Assembly: GCA_030686995.1 (NCBI GenBank)
Contig: CM060691.1
Location: 92,259,743 to 92,323,742 of the forward strand
Source of the DNA: Artemisia argyi
Lineage: Eukaryota; Streptophyta; Magnoliopsida; Asterales; Asteraceae
DNA length: 64,000 nucleotides
Direction of reading: 5' to 3'
Below the pieces are notes generated by a model, which ran no database searches, was not told the DNA's origin, and was given only the letters and a program-made list of their open reading frames with translations. A program made the position numbers and the translations under genes. Position 1 is the first letter of the stretch. Each line of letters starts with the position of its first letter. Positions 46,147 through 57,851 of this stretch are shown in pieces.

Positions 46147-47557
46147 TGATGAGGCGAAAAATGAACCACTTTTAAGGGGTCATTTAAGCCCGGAATTGAA
46201 TTTATTTGATCAAATATTGCCGTAAATCGTTCCTTTTGTGATTTTAGGTACTTTGGGAGAGAAATCTAGAAAAGGAAGCAATTCGGACGTTTTTGGAGCA
46301 TAAAAGTGAAGAAAACGCCAAAGTCTTAATTTTCCTTGCTGAGAACAGTAGGTGACGGCGTCAAGAAGGAATTTCTGACGGCGTCAAGAGTAATTTCCAT
46401 GACGATCCAGTACAGATTTGACGGCGTCACGAGGTAGGGCGTCAAGAGTAAAATTCATGACGGCCTGGAAAATGCTAACACATGACGGCGTCAAAAGTAG
46501 ATCAAGGCAGTCCGAGAAGTATTTTGGCGGCGAGGTGACGGCGTCACAAGATTTGTCTTGACGCCGTCAGACCCTATTTCCTATATATATTTTTCTAATT
46601 TTCACATTAAAAAGACAGAAGTTTTAAAGAAACCCTAAGTACGAACTTGGTGCGAATTTTACAGGTTTTTAAAGGGTTCTAAGCCCTTGATACCTTTCAT
46701 GTGTAATTGAGATAAGTATTCTTTTAATTCAATCAATATGTCTATGTGTTGGTTGTTTATATCTTGTTCTTGTCTTAATTCCATCATGCTAGGCTAGATC
46801 TATCTTGTGTTTGCTTGGATCTAATGAAACCTAGATGTTAATTATGTGTTGATTACTTGTTTATAGTTGTATTGGATGAATGAATTCGATGTTAGGCTTA
46901 AGAAAACTGGCAGATCTCCAAATGGTAACATGCTTGAACGTCTTAGGAAACATGAACTGACGTGCACTAGGTTTTATTGGTTGTATTTAATGCATGAGTA
47001 AATTCTAATGATCCCATGTTAGGAGCTTCTTAGCCGGCTCGACATAGGAGTGAAGTAGGCACTCATAGGATTGGGAAATTAAGTGCGCCACCCCATGAAT
47101 GGTATTAAGGAATACAATCTGTCATCCACGCAACTATAATAAGTAATTAACGTGTAAAAGATATCTAGGGAGTAGTGAAATCTAAGTAAATACATTTTCT
47201 CCACTTATTGCTCACAACCTTAGTACAATTTAGTTTATTTTTATTTCTAGTATTTTATTTTGATTGCATCTTTAGTATTGTGTTAGTTGACTAGCAACTA
47301 ATTCCGCCCAAATCCTTCAAACCCGAGATTTTTATTTGCTTTCTAAAAAATATAAAAATACAAAAATAATCATCCCTCATCTTTAGAACTAGTATTTAGG
47401 TTTTCTAATCCTAGCGACACTATTCCTAGCTGAACGATCAATCCCCCGGTACTTGTCACTATACTATACTACAACGATCAGGTACACTGCCTGGTGGGGG
47501 TTGTAAGCTTCTCAAGATCCCTTGAGAGGTAAAGCCTGGTGCGATTCCCACGTATCA
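46147..47557 (+). repeat. Element C 5' LTR (1411 bp)
   Basis: Ends TGATGAGGCG and CACGTATCA (TGAT/ATCA inverted repeat). A cluster of TGACGGCGTCA palindromes at 46353-46569 is followed by TATA-like CCTATATATATT near 46580. Near 47400-47550 lies a conserved R/U5-like region. Confidence 0.95.
46353..46569 (+). repeat. Cluster of TGACGGCGTCA motifs in LTR U3
   Basis: Perfect copies at 46353, 46376, 46419, 46483 and 46536, and the reverse complement TGACGCCGTCA at 46559, with degenerate copies near 46400, 46438 and 46459. It sits just upstream of the TATA-like box. TGACG halves resemble bZIP (TGA-factor/as-1) sites. The 3' LTR has the same cluster, with one copy changed at 52846. Two more copies lie at 50408 and 50431. 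Confidence 0.92.
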
Positions 47558-47563
47558 AGTTTT

Positions 47564-47580
47564 TGGCGCCGCAGCCCGGG
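47564..47580 (+). promoter_or_regulatory. Element C primer-binding site, tRNA-Asp type
   Basis: TGGCGCCGCAGCCCGGG, six bases after the LTR, matches the Athila/Tat consensus TGGCGCCGTTGCCGGGG closely. Confidence 0.75.
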
Positions 47581-47728
47581 GAATAGTTATTGTCTAGGTT
47601 AGAATCTCTTTTTATTAGGTCTACTTGCTAGATTCTTTTCTAGTAAGATTTTATTTTTATTTTTAGGTTTTCTTTAGTCTATCTTATTTCTTTGTGTCTT
47701 TGTTCGTAACTCTTCACCACCCGACATC

Positions 47729-49966
47729 ATGGACAACGGGAACATCTTTGAACCCGTCATCCCACCACAACAAAACCCACCATTAGAACCCCTTAGGCCC
47801 CGAACCTTAGGAGAGTATTCCCGACCTAGCCACCAAGGCTACCGAAACACCATTGAGCTCACCGGAGCCAATGTGACCCCCTTGCGATCCGACACCATCC
47901 GGTTGGTGCAAAGCGGATATGCATTCCATGGACTTCGTTCCGAAGATCCAAACCAACATCTTAAGGACTTCCTCAAAATCGTAGATTCCATAGACCTAGG
48001 TGTTGAAACTAGAGAGACAACCCGATTACGCCTATTCCAATTTTCTCTACGGGATCAAGCTAGTCAATGGCTTGAGCGTTTACCCGCGGGATCCATCACC
48101 ACATGGGATGATCTCACCACTCGTTTCCTTGCTCAATTTTTCCCACTGGGGAGAACTACTAAGCTTAGAAATGACATCTTGATGTTCCAACAACGTCAAA
48201 ATGAATCTATTTATAAAGCATGGACTCGTTTCAAGGACTTACTCTAAAAAGTCCCTCATCATGGCATAGATCTTTGGCTCCAAGTCCAAATTTTTTATGA
48301 CCATATCGATATCTCCACGAGGCGAGCCATTGACCAATCGGCCGGTGGTAAGCTACATGACCTAAGTGCGGAACAATCATGGGAACTCATAGAAGATCTT
48401 GCTCTCTATGACAATGAAAGTTGGAATGATCCCCATGATTTGAACAAAACGGTCAAGGCAATATCTTTGCCTTCGAACAATTCCAGCACTCCCGACCGTA
48501 GGATCATGGAACTTGAGGACCAAGTCAAGTTTCTCATGAAATCTTACGAAGCTCCTAAACCTTCAAGCCAAGTGAACAAAATCACTTCTTCATGCGAATT
48601 ATGTAGTGGTCCCCACGACACTCGTGATTGTGTGGAACTCCCCGGAACAGCTTTTGCGGACTACGCATCCACGCGTACCGACGAAGCGGGAGATAAGTGG
48701 TACACTTTCAAGCCCGAGCCAAACCCTTACGGTGATTCATACAACCCCTCTTGGAAAAATCACCCAAACCTTAGGTGGAAACAAAATCAACCCAATTCTT
48801 CCAATCCGCCTAATCGTTACCAACCAAACGGTCCACCATCCAACCGTACTTTCAACAACAATCCTTCTAACAACTATGGTAGTACCAACAATCTTGAAGG
48901 ATTGATGTCAAAGTTTATGGCATCTCAAGAAGCTCGCATAGCTAGGTTTGAAACCGAATTCAACCAACAACAAACGGAGATGACCAACAAGATTGACAAC
49001 TTGTTGAAAGCCCTCAACAACCAAGCGTTAACTACACCTAGGAAGGACACTAGGGACACCAATAATGGAATCCAAATTAAGGACCCCTCATCATCCAAAC
49101 ATGTCCACTTTGTCAACGTTGTCACCATTAAGCCAATAGATAAGGAGATAGAAGAGAGTGACAAGGATGAAGTTAGAGTAGAAGCCGAGACTAAGGATGA
49201 GAGTAGGGAACTTGAGGTTAAAAAGGAAGAGGAATTAGAGGAGGTAGAGCCTATGAAAAATTACTTTGATAAGTTGCCCACCAAGGAAGAACGGGAATAC
49301 CATAAGGATTTATTCGATAGTCCCGAGAGACCATATATCCTTGGCACCCCCCTTATCCAAATGGGAGACCCCTCTAACATTAACATACCATGCAATATCG
49401 GGCACATGCATATATGGAAAGCTTACATCGACCCTAGATCCCCCGTGACCATCATGACTAGGCCTTATTACAATTGGGTGATGAAGAAGCAACTTAATTT
49501 TAGGATGATGCCTAATAAGAATCTGATAAGTAATTTTGCAGGAAGAGTGAAGGGATTGCATGTGATTATAGGGAATCTCACCTATGAGATCGATTTTATG
49601 ATAGTGGAAGACACCCGTCCAGTGATAGATGATTGCCTAAGCCAAGTAATATTTGGAAAACCATTTGTTGAGACCACTAGGATGAGTTATGATCCGACTT
49701 TAGGGATAGTTAGATTCAAGGAAGAGAATGATGAGGTTGCCTATCAAATGCCCTACAAGATTGAGCAATACCGCCTTCTCTCTAATTTCGAAAAAGAACA
49801 CAAGCAAGCAGCTTATTATAGGAATGAGGAGGATAGACGTAGAGGAGTAGAGTATGTAAAGAATAGGATGCTTGGTTTCTACAAAGAATGCTTGCAACTA
49901 GGTCCGAAATACAAAACTGGTTTAGAAGACGATCTAGAGAGTGGAACCAATGATGAGGTCACGTAG
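47729..49966 (+). pseudogene. Element C gag and degenerate protease-like ORF
   Basis: One frame from ATG 47729 to TAG 49964-49966 with a single TAA at 48245-48247. The N-terminus is the retrotransposon gag domain (LKDFLKIVDSIDLGV, LRLFQFSLRDQASQWLERLP, TRFLAQFFPLGRTTKLRNDI). A short zinc knuckle, CELCSGPHDTRDC, lies near 48595. An Asn/Pro/Gln-rich linker, an acidic Glu/Lys segment, and a retropepsin-like fold follow (YIDPRSPVTIM, FAGRVKGLHVIIGNLTYEID, VIFGKPFVETT). The catalytic D-[ST]-G is replaced by D-P-R, so activity is doubtful. No polymerase follows; the element needs a partner for mobilisation. Confidence 0.82.
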
Positions 49967-51813
49967 TAACCCATGACCTTGAGTCTAGCTACAAGACTCG
50001 TAAATAAAGAAAAGCGCTTCTTGGGAGGCAACCCATGTTTTGTGTGATTTTATTTTGTTTGTTTGTTATTTGTTTCCGTATGCATGCTTTATTTTTATTG
50101 TTGGTTGATCATGTTTCTAAACTAAATAGTGGAAATACTTTACTTTGTTGTTTTGGCCTAGTCATAACTCCACCTAAAAGTATTTTTGCAAAAGATAAGT
50201 GTAAGGGGAAACCCCAAATATGTTTTTAAGAAACAAAACCGATCATGATTCTCCACAATATTAAATGAACATGTATATTCGTATTTGTTAGACTCAAATG
50301 CTTGTATCGAGTCATAATGAAGTTTTGCAGGATTTTCCAGGAAGTAGGACCAAGTTTTTCCAGAAATTTTCCGGAAACTTAACATAAGAATTTCTGCAGG
50401 TCACTTCTGACGGCGTCAGGAATTTATTCTTGACGGCGTCACGTGTAAAAATCTGGAAATTTTACCGGTTTTGTTTTTCTAACGGAGTCTTATGGTTTTT
50501 GTGAATTATTAAGTTTTATAATCTCCAGGAAATCTGCAAACTTCATTCCACAAGCATTATATCTTATTTTGTTTTCTAGGATTTAGTAACTTAGGATGCC
50601 GCCGATTTTACGCGAGGTTGTTTTGTCTATTTTCTCAGATTTACAGGTTATGTATGAGAAGAAGATGATTTATATTCTAGAAGGGAAGCTTTGATTGTTC
50701 ATTTTCTTGTAGAAAGATTTAACCTGGCCACCTTATTATCCATACCGAGCGAATCAGGGGAGTATTTGATTTCATTCTTTTTACTTATTTCACTTTTACA
50801 TTCTTTACTTGAACATTGGGGATAACGTTCATCTTAAGTGTAAGGGGAGGGTAAAAAGATGATACCTTACATATGCACTTTCGCTTGAGTTTGTTTTGTT
50901 TGATGGTAGATGTGTAATAAAACTATAAGAAGTACTTATTAGTGCAATTTTAGCGCCAAATTTAAAATTTTTTACAACATTTAGGAGTGAAACTTTAGCC
51001 ATAGCAAGCGTCTGATGGATAGGAGATTGTATGACTAGCACAAAACCGTATATTCAGAAAAATTTTCCACCCAAATATGTGAGGTTCGCCTTTAGATTTG
51101 ATAGGAAAAGCATTTACTATTAGTGCTTATGAGTGCACCGGTAGCATTTAGATTCTAGAACTTGCGTTAGTGATGCATCCCGAGAGCGCTAGTGAGACTA
51201 CATTCGTGTGGTAGGATTCACTACATGATAAGAGGCATTAGGATCACCGTTGTGTTAAACCCGTATTATAATTATTTGACCATTTAAGTCATATTACTTG
51301 GCTAGTTAAGTCAATTAATTTTTCCCACACCTTAGCGTTGTACTCATTTTTAGTACACGAAACCCCTAGTACACCCCTCCGAGCCTATCTTTTCTTTTCT
51401 AACTTTAAGCATCTTACTTAAAGGAAGAATTTGTTACACCCCACTTAAATGTATACCCAAATCGCCTTAGCCTTCCGTGTATGCGCTCATTTTTAGTGCA
51501 TTATTGTTATTTGTTAAACCCTAAGTTAACTTCCTAATTGATTACATGGTTGCTAAGTCGAGTCATATCCTTGTACATATTGTTTTGGGACGATTAGGAC
51601 TCATGGGTAAGTACTTATTTTATGGAGTAATGGGGAAGAACATCATTTATTACCCCCATATGTGCGTTAATCTTAAAAGTGCTCCAAGTGTTTTGATTTT
51701 CTTAATTCAAGTAATTAGTTTAGTTTATTGTAAAGTATGTAAAAATTCAAGTGTAAGGGGAATTTTCATTCCCTATGATGTATTATTTTGGATGGTAGGG
51801 TAAGAATGTATGT

Positions 51814-51848
<35 letters not shown>

Positions 51849-52446
51849 GAAAAAATCAAGAAAAAAAAAAGAGAGAAAAAAAAAAGAGAAAAAACATATG
51901 GACTACCATCCCTTTTCATTCTATGTTTATTTTATGTTTTTGTTATTTTTCATTTATTAGCTTAAGTCGAGTCTAGTCTTGGCTTAGCAACGCCATATTG
52001 TACATGTAATTAACCAAGATTGTTAACTCGCCACCAGTAAAAACTTCCTTTATCCAACAAAACCGTGTATTTCATATCCCTACACCTAACGTTACAACCC
52101 TTTGAAAGATCTCTTTGATAGTTTATCCTAGGTGCTTACGCCATGTGGTGGAGGTTTGATCCTTTCCCAAGCCTATGGTAATCTATTTTGCTATGACAGG
52201 TAGTGAGAGATATCTTCCGTTTCCATATTGTAATTTGTACTTTATTATACCCGAGAGATGTGAGTATCTAAACACTATTTGTGAGGTGCTTGTGTATGAC
52301 CTCCGTACTTGTCTATTGGTCTTTAGTGGAACGATTATTTGTTGTAATTACTTTTATATTAGTGTTAAATGACCCCTAACTTGTATTTTGAGTAGAATAA
52401 AAGCGCATTTGCTTGAGGACAAGCAAATCTAAAGTGTAAGGGTATA
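49967..52446 (+). other. Element C 3' non-coding region
   Basis: 2.5 kb with no credible ORF. It contains GCGCTTCTTGGGAGGCAACC (50015-50034), a phrase known from many plant Athila/Tat elements, two TGACGGCGTCA motifs (50408, 50431), four AAGTGTAAGGG(G) polypurine-like words (50197, 50836, 51749, 52432), a run of 32 A (51815-51846) and the terminal hairpin at 52408. Confidence 0.75.
52408..52427 (+). other. Conserved hairpin TTTGCTTG-AGGA-CAAGCAAA
   Basis: A perfect 8-bp stem with a 4-base loop, 20 bp upstream of the LTR. GAGGACAAGCAAA-type phrases before the 3' LTR are a known signature of Athila/Tat elements; role unclear. Confidence 0.75.
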
Positions 52447-53857
52447 TGATGAGGCGAAAAATGAACCACTTTTAAGGGGTCATTTAAGCCCGGAATTGAA
52501 TTTATTTGATCAAATATTGCCCTAAATCGTTCCTTTTGTGATTTTAGGTACTTTGGGAGAGAAATCTGGAAAAGGAAGCAATTCGGAAGTTTTTGGAGCA
52601 TAAAAGTGAAGAAAACGCCAAAGTCTTAATTTTCCTTGCTGGGAACAGTAGGTGACGGCGTCAAGAAGGAATTTCTGACGGCGTCAAGAGTAATTTCCAT
52701 GACGATCCAGTACAGATTTGACGGCGTCACGAGGTAGGGCTTCAAGAGTAAAATTCATGACGGCCTGGAAAATGCTAACACATGACGGCGTCAAAAGTAG
52801 ATCAAGGCAGTCCGAGAAGTATTTTGGCGGCGAGGTGACGGCGTTACAAGATTTGTCTTGACGCCGTCAGACCCTATTTCCTATATATATTTTTCTAATT
52901 TTCACATTAAAAAGACAGAAGTTTTGAAGAAACCCTAAGTACGAACTTGGTGCGAATTTTACAGGTTTTTCAAGGGTTCTAAGCCCTTGATACCTTTCAT
53001 GTGTAATTGAGATAAGTATTCTTTTAATTCAATCAATATGTCTATGTGTTGGTTGTCTATATCTTGTTCTTGTCTTAATTCCATCATGCTAGGCTAGATC
53101 TATCTTGTGTTTGCTTGGATCTAATGAAACCTAGATGTTAATTATGTGTTGATTACTTGTTTATAGTTGTATTGGATGAATGAATTCGATGTTAGGCTTA
53201 AGAAAACTGGCAGATCTCCAAATGGTAACATGCTTGAACGTCTTAGGAAACATGAACTAACGTGCACTAGGTTTAATTGGTTGCATTTAATGCATGAGTA
53301 AATTCTAATGATCCCATGTTAGGAGCTTCTTAGCCGGCTCGACATAGGAGTGAAGTAAGCACTCATAGGATTGGGGAATTAAGTGCGCCACCCCATGAAT
53401 GGTATTAAGGAATACAATCCGTCATCCACACAACTATAACAAGTAATTAACGTGTAAAAGATATCTAGGGAGTAGTGAAATCTAAGTAAACACATTTTCT
53501 CCACTTATTGCTCACAACCTTAGTATAATTTAGTTTATTTTCATTTCTAGTATTTTATTTTGATTGCATCTTTAGTATTGGGTTAGTTGACTAGCAACTA
53601 ATTCCGCCCAAATCCTTCAAACCCGAGATTTTTATTTGCTTTCTAAAAAATATAAAAATACAAAAATAATCATCCCTCATCTTTAGAACTAGTATTTAGG
53701 TTTTCTAATCCTAGCGACACTATTCCTAGCTGAACGATCAATCCCCCGGTACTTGTCACTATACTATACTACAACGATCAGGTACACTGCCTGGTGGGGG
53801 TTGTAAGCTTCTCAAGATCCCTTGAGAGGTAAAGCCTGATGCGATTCCCACGTATCA
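52447..53857 (+). repeat. Element C 3' LTR (1411 bp)
   Basis: Aligns to the 5' LTR at a constant offset of 6300 with 22 mismatches and no gaps by hand count. It follows AAAGTGTAAGGGTATA. Confidence 0.95.
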
Positions 53858-56609
53858 TCTGCAAAATGGAGTTGCAGAAAGAAAGAATAGAACTCTTATA
53901 GAAGCAACAAGGACAATGCTTGCAGACTCTCAATTACCTGTTCCATTCTGGGCTGAGGCTGTAAGTGCTGCTTGTTATGTGTTGAATAGAGTATCAGTGA
54001 CTAAACCTCAAATGAAGACACCTTATGAATTACTCATGGGAAAGAAGCCAAGCATCAAGTTTATGAAACCTTTTGGATGTCCCCTAACCATCCTAAACAC
54101 TGCTGATAATTTGGGCAAATTTGATGGGAAGTCAGATGAAGGATATTTATTGGGATATTGTACCAATAGCAAAGGATTCATAGTGTACAACAGGGCTACC
54201 AAAAAGGTTCAAGAATGTCTTCATGTTGATTTTCTGGAAGAACAAGAGAATTCTAGAGGTAAAGGTCCTGATTGGATGTTTGATCTTGATTTAAAGTCTT
54301 CATCAATGAATTATGTACCTGTAAGAGAAGAAAATCAAGCTGTTCCCACTGAAGAAGAAGCACAGTACATTGTTCATGATGTTAATTTAAGATCTGAAGA
54401 TGAGCCAAAAGATAATGACAACGATGAGAAGAAGAGTACTTCTAAGCCTCAAGGTACTGCTAAACCTAACAGTACTGCTGATCCTCAAAGTACTGTTCTA
54501 CCACAAATCTCAGTATCTGCTGAAGATCAAGCAATTCAAGATGAACTGTCAAGGATGATTTTTCAAGAAACAATAGCTAAGTCTTATGAAGATGAACAAA
54601 GGAGAGCTTATGAAGCAGAAAAGAATAAGGCAAAAGAAACAGCCAGTACTTTACCCTAAAGTACTGCTAATCCATTTGAAAGTACTTTTCAACCTTTAGA
54701 CACTTCAAATTGGATAAATACTGATGCTGTTAATGATTCTAATATGCCTGACTTAGAAGATACTGATGATCCAAACAAGATTATTTTAGAAGACATTGAT
54801 GATGAATTGGATCAAGAAGGCATTTTCTCAAATTCTAATGAAGATTCTGATATAACAAATTTGGAAGATAATCTTGAAGTCTCACCAACTCCTACTCTCA
54901 GAATTCATAAAACTCATCCTGTCACCAACATAATTGGACCCTCAGCTTCAGGGGTGCTCACAAGGACTAAGGCTAAGAATATGTCTCAACAACATACTTC
55001 TTTACTTAATTTTATCTACAAGCAAAACAAGGTGAATCACAAGGATCAAAAGTTATGTTTATTTGCTTGCTTTCTATCTCAGGAAGAGCCTAAAAATATC
55101 AAACAATCATTAGCCAAGGAAAGTTAGGTGGAAGTTATGCAAGAAGAACTCCTACAGTTTAAACTTCAAGAAGTTTGGGTATTATGTGATTTACCTGATG
55201 GAAAGAAACTTATTGGAACTAAATGGGTCTTCAGAGTAAAAAGAGATGAAAGAGGGAATGTTATTAAGAACAAGGCAAGGTTAGTGGCTTAAGGATATAG
55301 ACAGGAAGAAGGAGTAGACTATGATGAAGTTTTTGCTCCTGTGGCAAGGCATGAAGCCATCAGGCTATTTTTGGCTTTTGCATCCTATATGGGATTTCCT
55401 GTATATCAAATGGATGTTAAAAGTGCTTTTCTATATTGCAAAATCACAGAAGAAGTTTATGTCAAACAGCTTCCTGGTTTTGAAGACCCTGCACATCCAA
55501 ACAAAGTCTAGAAGGTAATCAAGGCTCTGTATGGCCTTCATCAAGCTCCTAGAGCATGGTATGAAAGACTTTCCAATTTTCTACTACAACATGGTTATAG
55601 AAGAGGAGCTATTGACAAGACTTTGTTTATCAAGAGAGATAAGAAGGATATAATGCTGGTCCAAGTGTATGTAGATGATATTATTTTTGGTGCTACTAAG
55701 CAATCTATAGTGAAGTAATTTGAAGATCTTATGCAGAAAGAGTTTCAGATGAGTTCAATGGGAGAATTAACATTCTTCTTGGGACTTCAAGTGCAACAGT
55801 CAAGCAGTGGAATTTATATTTTTCAAGATAAGTGTGTTGCAGATATTCTTAAGAGATTCAATTTCACAACTGTTAAGCCTACATCTACACCAGTGGATAC
55901 TAACAAACCTTTGGGAAAAGATGAAGAAGGAGAAGATGTTGATGTCACCCTATACAGGTCTATGATTGGATGTCTCATGTATTTAACTGCATCAAAACCT
56001 GAAATAACTTTTGTTGTATGTCTATGTGCAAGACATCAAGTTAATCCAAAGGTATCTCACTTGAATGCTGTCAAGAGGATTTTCAGGTATCTTAGGCAAC
56101 AACCTAAGCTAGGCTTATGGTATCCTAGAGATTCACCTTTCCATCTCCAAGCTTTTTCAGACAGTGATTATGCTGGAGATAACTATGACAGAAGATCCAC
56201 AACTGGAGGATGCCAGTATCTTGGAAGCAGATTAGTGTCATGGCAATGTAAGAAGCAAACAATTGCAGCAACTTCTTCCACTGAAGCCGAGTATGTAGTT
56301 GCTGCAAGTTGTTGTGCACAAGTACTTTGGTTACAAAATCAGCTTTTGGATTATGGATTTAATTTCAAGAATACTCCTATCAACATTGATAATGAGAGTA
56401 CTATCTGTATTGTCAATAATCCAGTATATCATTCCAAGACCAAGCACATTCAGATTAGACATCACTTTATAAGAGATTGCTATGAACAAAGGCTTATCAA
56501 CGTGGTTAAAGTTCATACTGATGATAATGTAGCAGATCTACTCACAAAGGGCTTTGATGTTTCAAGATTTACCTTTTTGGTTGTGAGTATTGGCATGATT
56601 AATATGTAA
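53858..56609 (+). pseudogene. Element B pol part 2: integrase C-half, reverse transcriptase, RNase H
   Basis: Resumes at the integrase NGVAERKNRTL block with the third catalytic Glu and runs in one frame to TAA 56607-56609, with stops at 54657, 55125, 55290, 55509 and 55716. Integrase C-terminal: PFWAEAVSAACYVLNRV, GYLLGYCTNSKGF. Then a Ser/Thr/Gln linker dense in AGTACT words. Reverse transcriptase: VYQMDVKSAFLY and the YVDDIIF box near 55669. RNase H: FSDSDYAGD, SSTEAEYV, TDDNVADLLTKGF. No frameshift is seen; the damage is nonsense only. Not functional as it stands. Confidence 0.9.
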
Positions 56610-56945
56610 GCTAATTTTTAGGGGAGGCATAAGTAGTTATTAGTTAGTCATTATTTGAGGGGAGGCTACATGTATCATTCAAAAGAAACAAGTTTATTCA
56701 TCATTCAAATTACAACAACCATTTAGAGGATTCATACATCACCATTGTTGTTATCAAGATACAGACTCAGACACAGAAAAGACAACACAAACCAAACAAA
56801 CATCTACCACATTCTACTACTAAGCTCCACACATCTACTCCATAGGCCTTTTTCGCTTGCCCTCATAGTTATGCTTTCCCTTTTGAGCAGTTTTTCTCTT
56901 GTCATCAAAAGAAGCCTGCTTTCTTGGGCAAGCCAAGCCAAGAAC

Positions 56946-57290
56946 CTATTTGGGAGGTCTCTCTTTCCTTGGAGCAGGCCACTTCATGTTCTGAATTGCT
57001 GATTCCAGGGCTTGAGTCAAAGCATGTGGAAGCTCATTAGCCAAAGATGAACCAGGGACAACTTTCTTCTTCTTGAGCTTTTTGTTGGTAGTACTACCTG
57101 CATCAGTTATGGTAGAGTTGGCAGCACTTATTGCTGAGGAAGATTCTTGGAGTCCCATCCACTGTACATGAGGAGGAAAATAATCTAACCATCCTGGATC
57201 TTCAAACTCAGAATCAGAATAGTAACTTATCTCTGAATTTGTGGTGCCATCTGAGTCTGAAGAGATGTTCACAATTGGAATGTGACTCAT
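56946..57290 (-). CDS. Antisense accessory ORF in element B (114 aa)
   Basis: Minus-strand ORF between pol and the env-like gene. The N-terminus MSHIPIVNISSDSDG matches a SUMO-interacting motif (hydrophobic core followed by Ser/Asp). Next are an acidic/aromatic segment (FEDPGWLDYFPPHVQWMG), a Ser/Thr-rich linker, a KKLKKKK cluster, a short helix (LPHALTQALESAIQNMKW) and a basic tail. A TATA-like TTATAAAA lies at about 57363-57370, 75 bp upstream. Antisense ORFs downstream of pol are known in some plant LTR elements; this protein I do not recognise. It is intact while the rest of B is full of stops. Confidence 0.5.
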   Translation of the reverse strand: MSHIPIVNISSDSDGTTNSEISYYSDSEFEDPGWLDYFPPHVQWMGLQESSSAISAANSTITDAGSTTNKKLKKKKVVPGSSLANELPHALTQALESAIQNMKWPAPRKERPPK

Positions 57291-57851
57291 TGTGCTTACT
57301 GGTTTTTGTGTTATGCTAAAGAAAGATATGGTGATTGCAAGTTGTTGTTGGTAAAGTTGCTTTTATAAGCAAAATAAAGGTAAATGGGCATTTAATGAAG
57401 TGTATTGATGTTCACTTACCATGGTAGCTTTGAGATTTAATTTGGGGAGATAGTCATTAATCAGGGTTGACTTTCAAAGATATTTTGGTCAAATGGTCAA
57501 AATTCATGATTTTTTTTGGAAAAGTACTTTGGTCAACATACTGTGTGAGTTTATAACGGAAAGTACTGCTCCATATTTTATGGAACGTACTGCTTGGTGT
57601 TATTAAAGGGTACGCTGACGTGTCAGATACTGTTCCAACGGTCAGATTTGCAGCTACAAACTTTCGAAAAATATGGGGATAATTACTTCCAAAAATAACG
57701 GTAAAGTTATTAATTAACCGTGATTTTTTGTATCTTATCCTTATATAAACCTCATATCTTTTCTTTTATTCACCTTATTCACCTTCTTGTTATTTAAACT
57801 CATACCTACTTTACATCGATCATAACTTTTCTCACTCTAACCCTAATCATT
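57291..57851. promoter_or_regulatory. Divergent promoter region in element B
   Basis: A minus-strand TATA-like box (57363-57370) faces the antisense ORF. A plus-strand TTATATAAAC at 57741-57750 lies about 100 bp before the env-like ATG. Between them are AGTACT at 57532 and 57561 and a CGTACTGCT variant at 57587. The layout implies two internal promoters sharing one motif-bearing region. Confidence 0.5.

Larger units (their letters stand above)
46147..53857 (+). mobile_element. Element C: non-autonomous Ty3/gypsy (Athila/Tat-like) element nested in element B
   Basis: Two 1411-bp LTRs enclose a 4.9-kb interior with a tRNA-Asp-type primer-binding site, one gag/protease-like frame, no reverse transcriptase, RNase H or integrase, and a 2.5-kb non-coding 3' part. 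Flanking 5-mers TCGGC (46142-46146) and TCTGC (53858-53862) match in 4 of 5 positions, consistent with a target duplication that has since mutated. It splits the element B integrase, so it inserted after B. By hand count the LTRs differ at 22 positions with no indels (about 1.6%). Confidence 0.92.
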
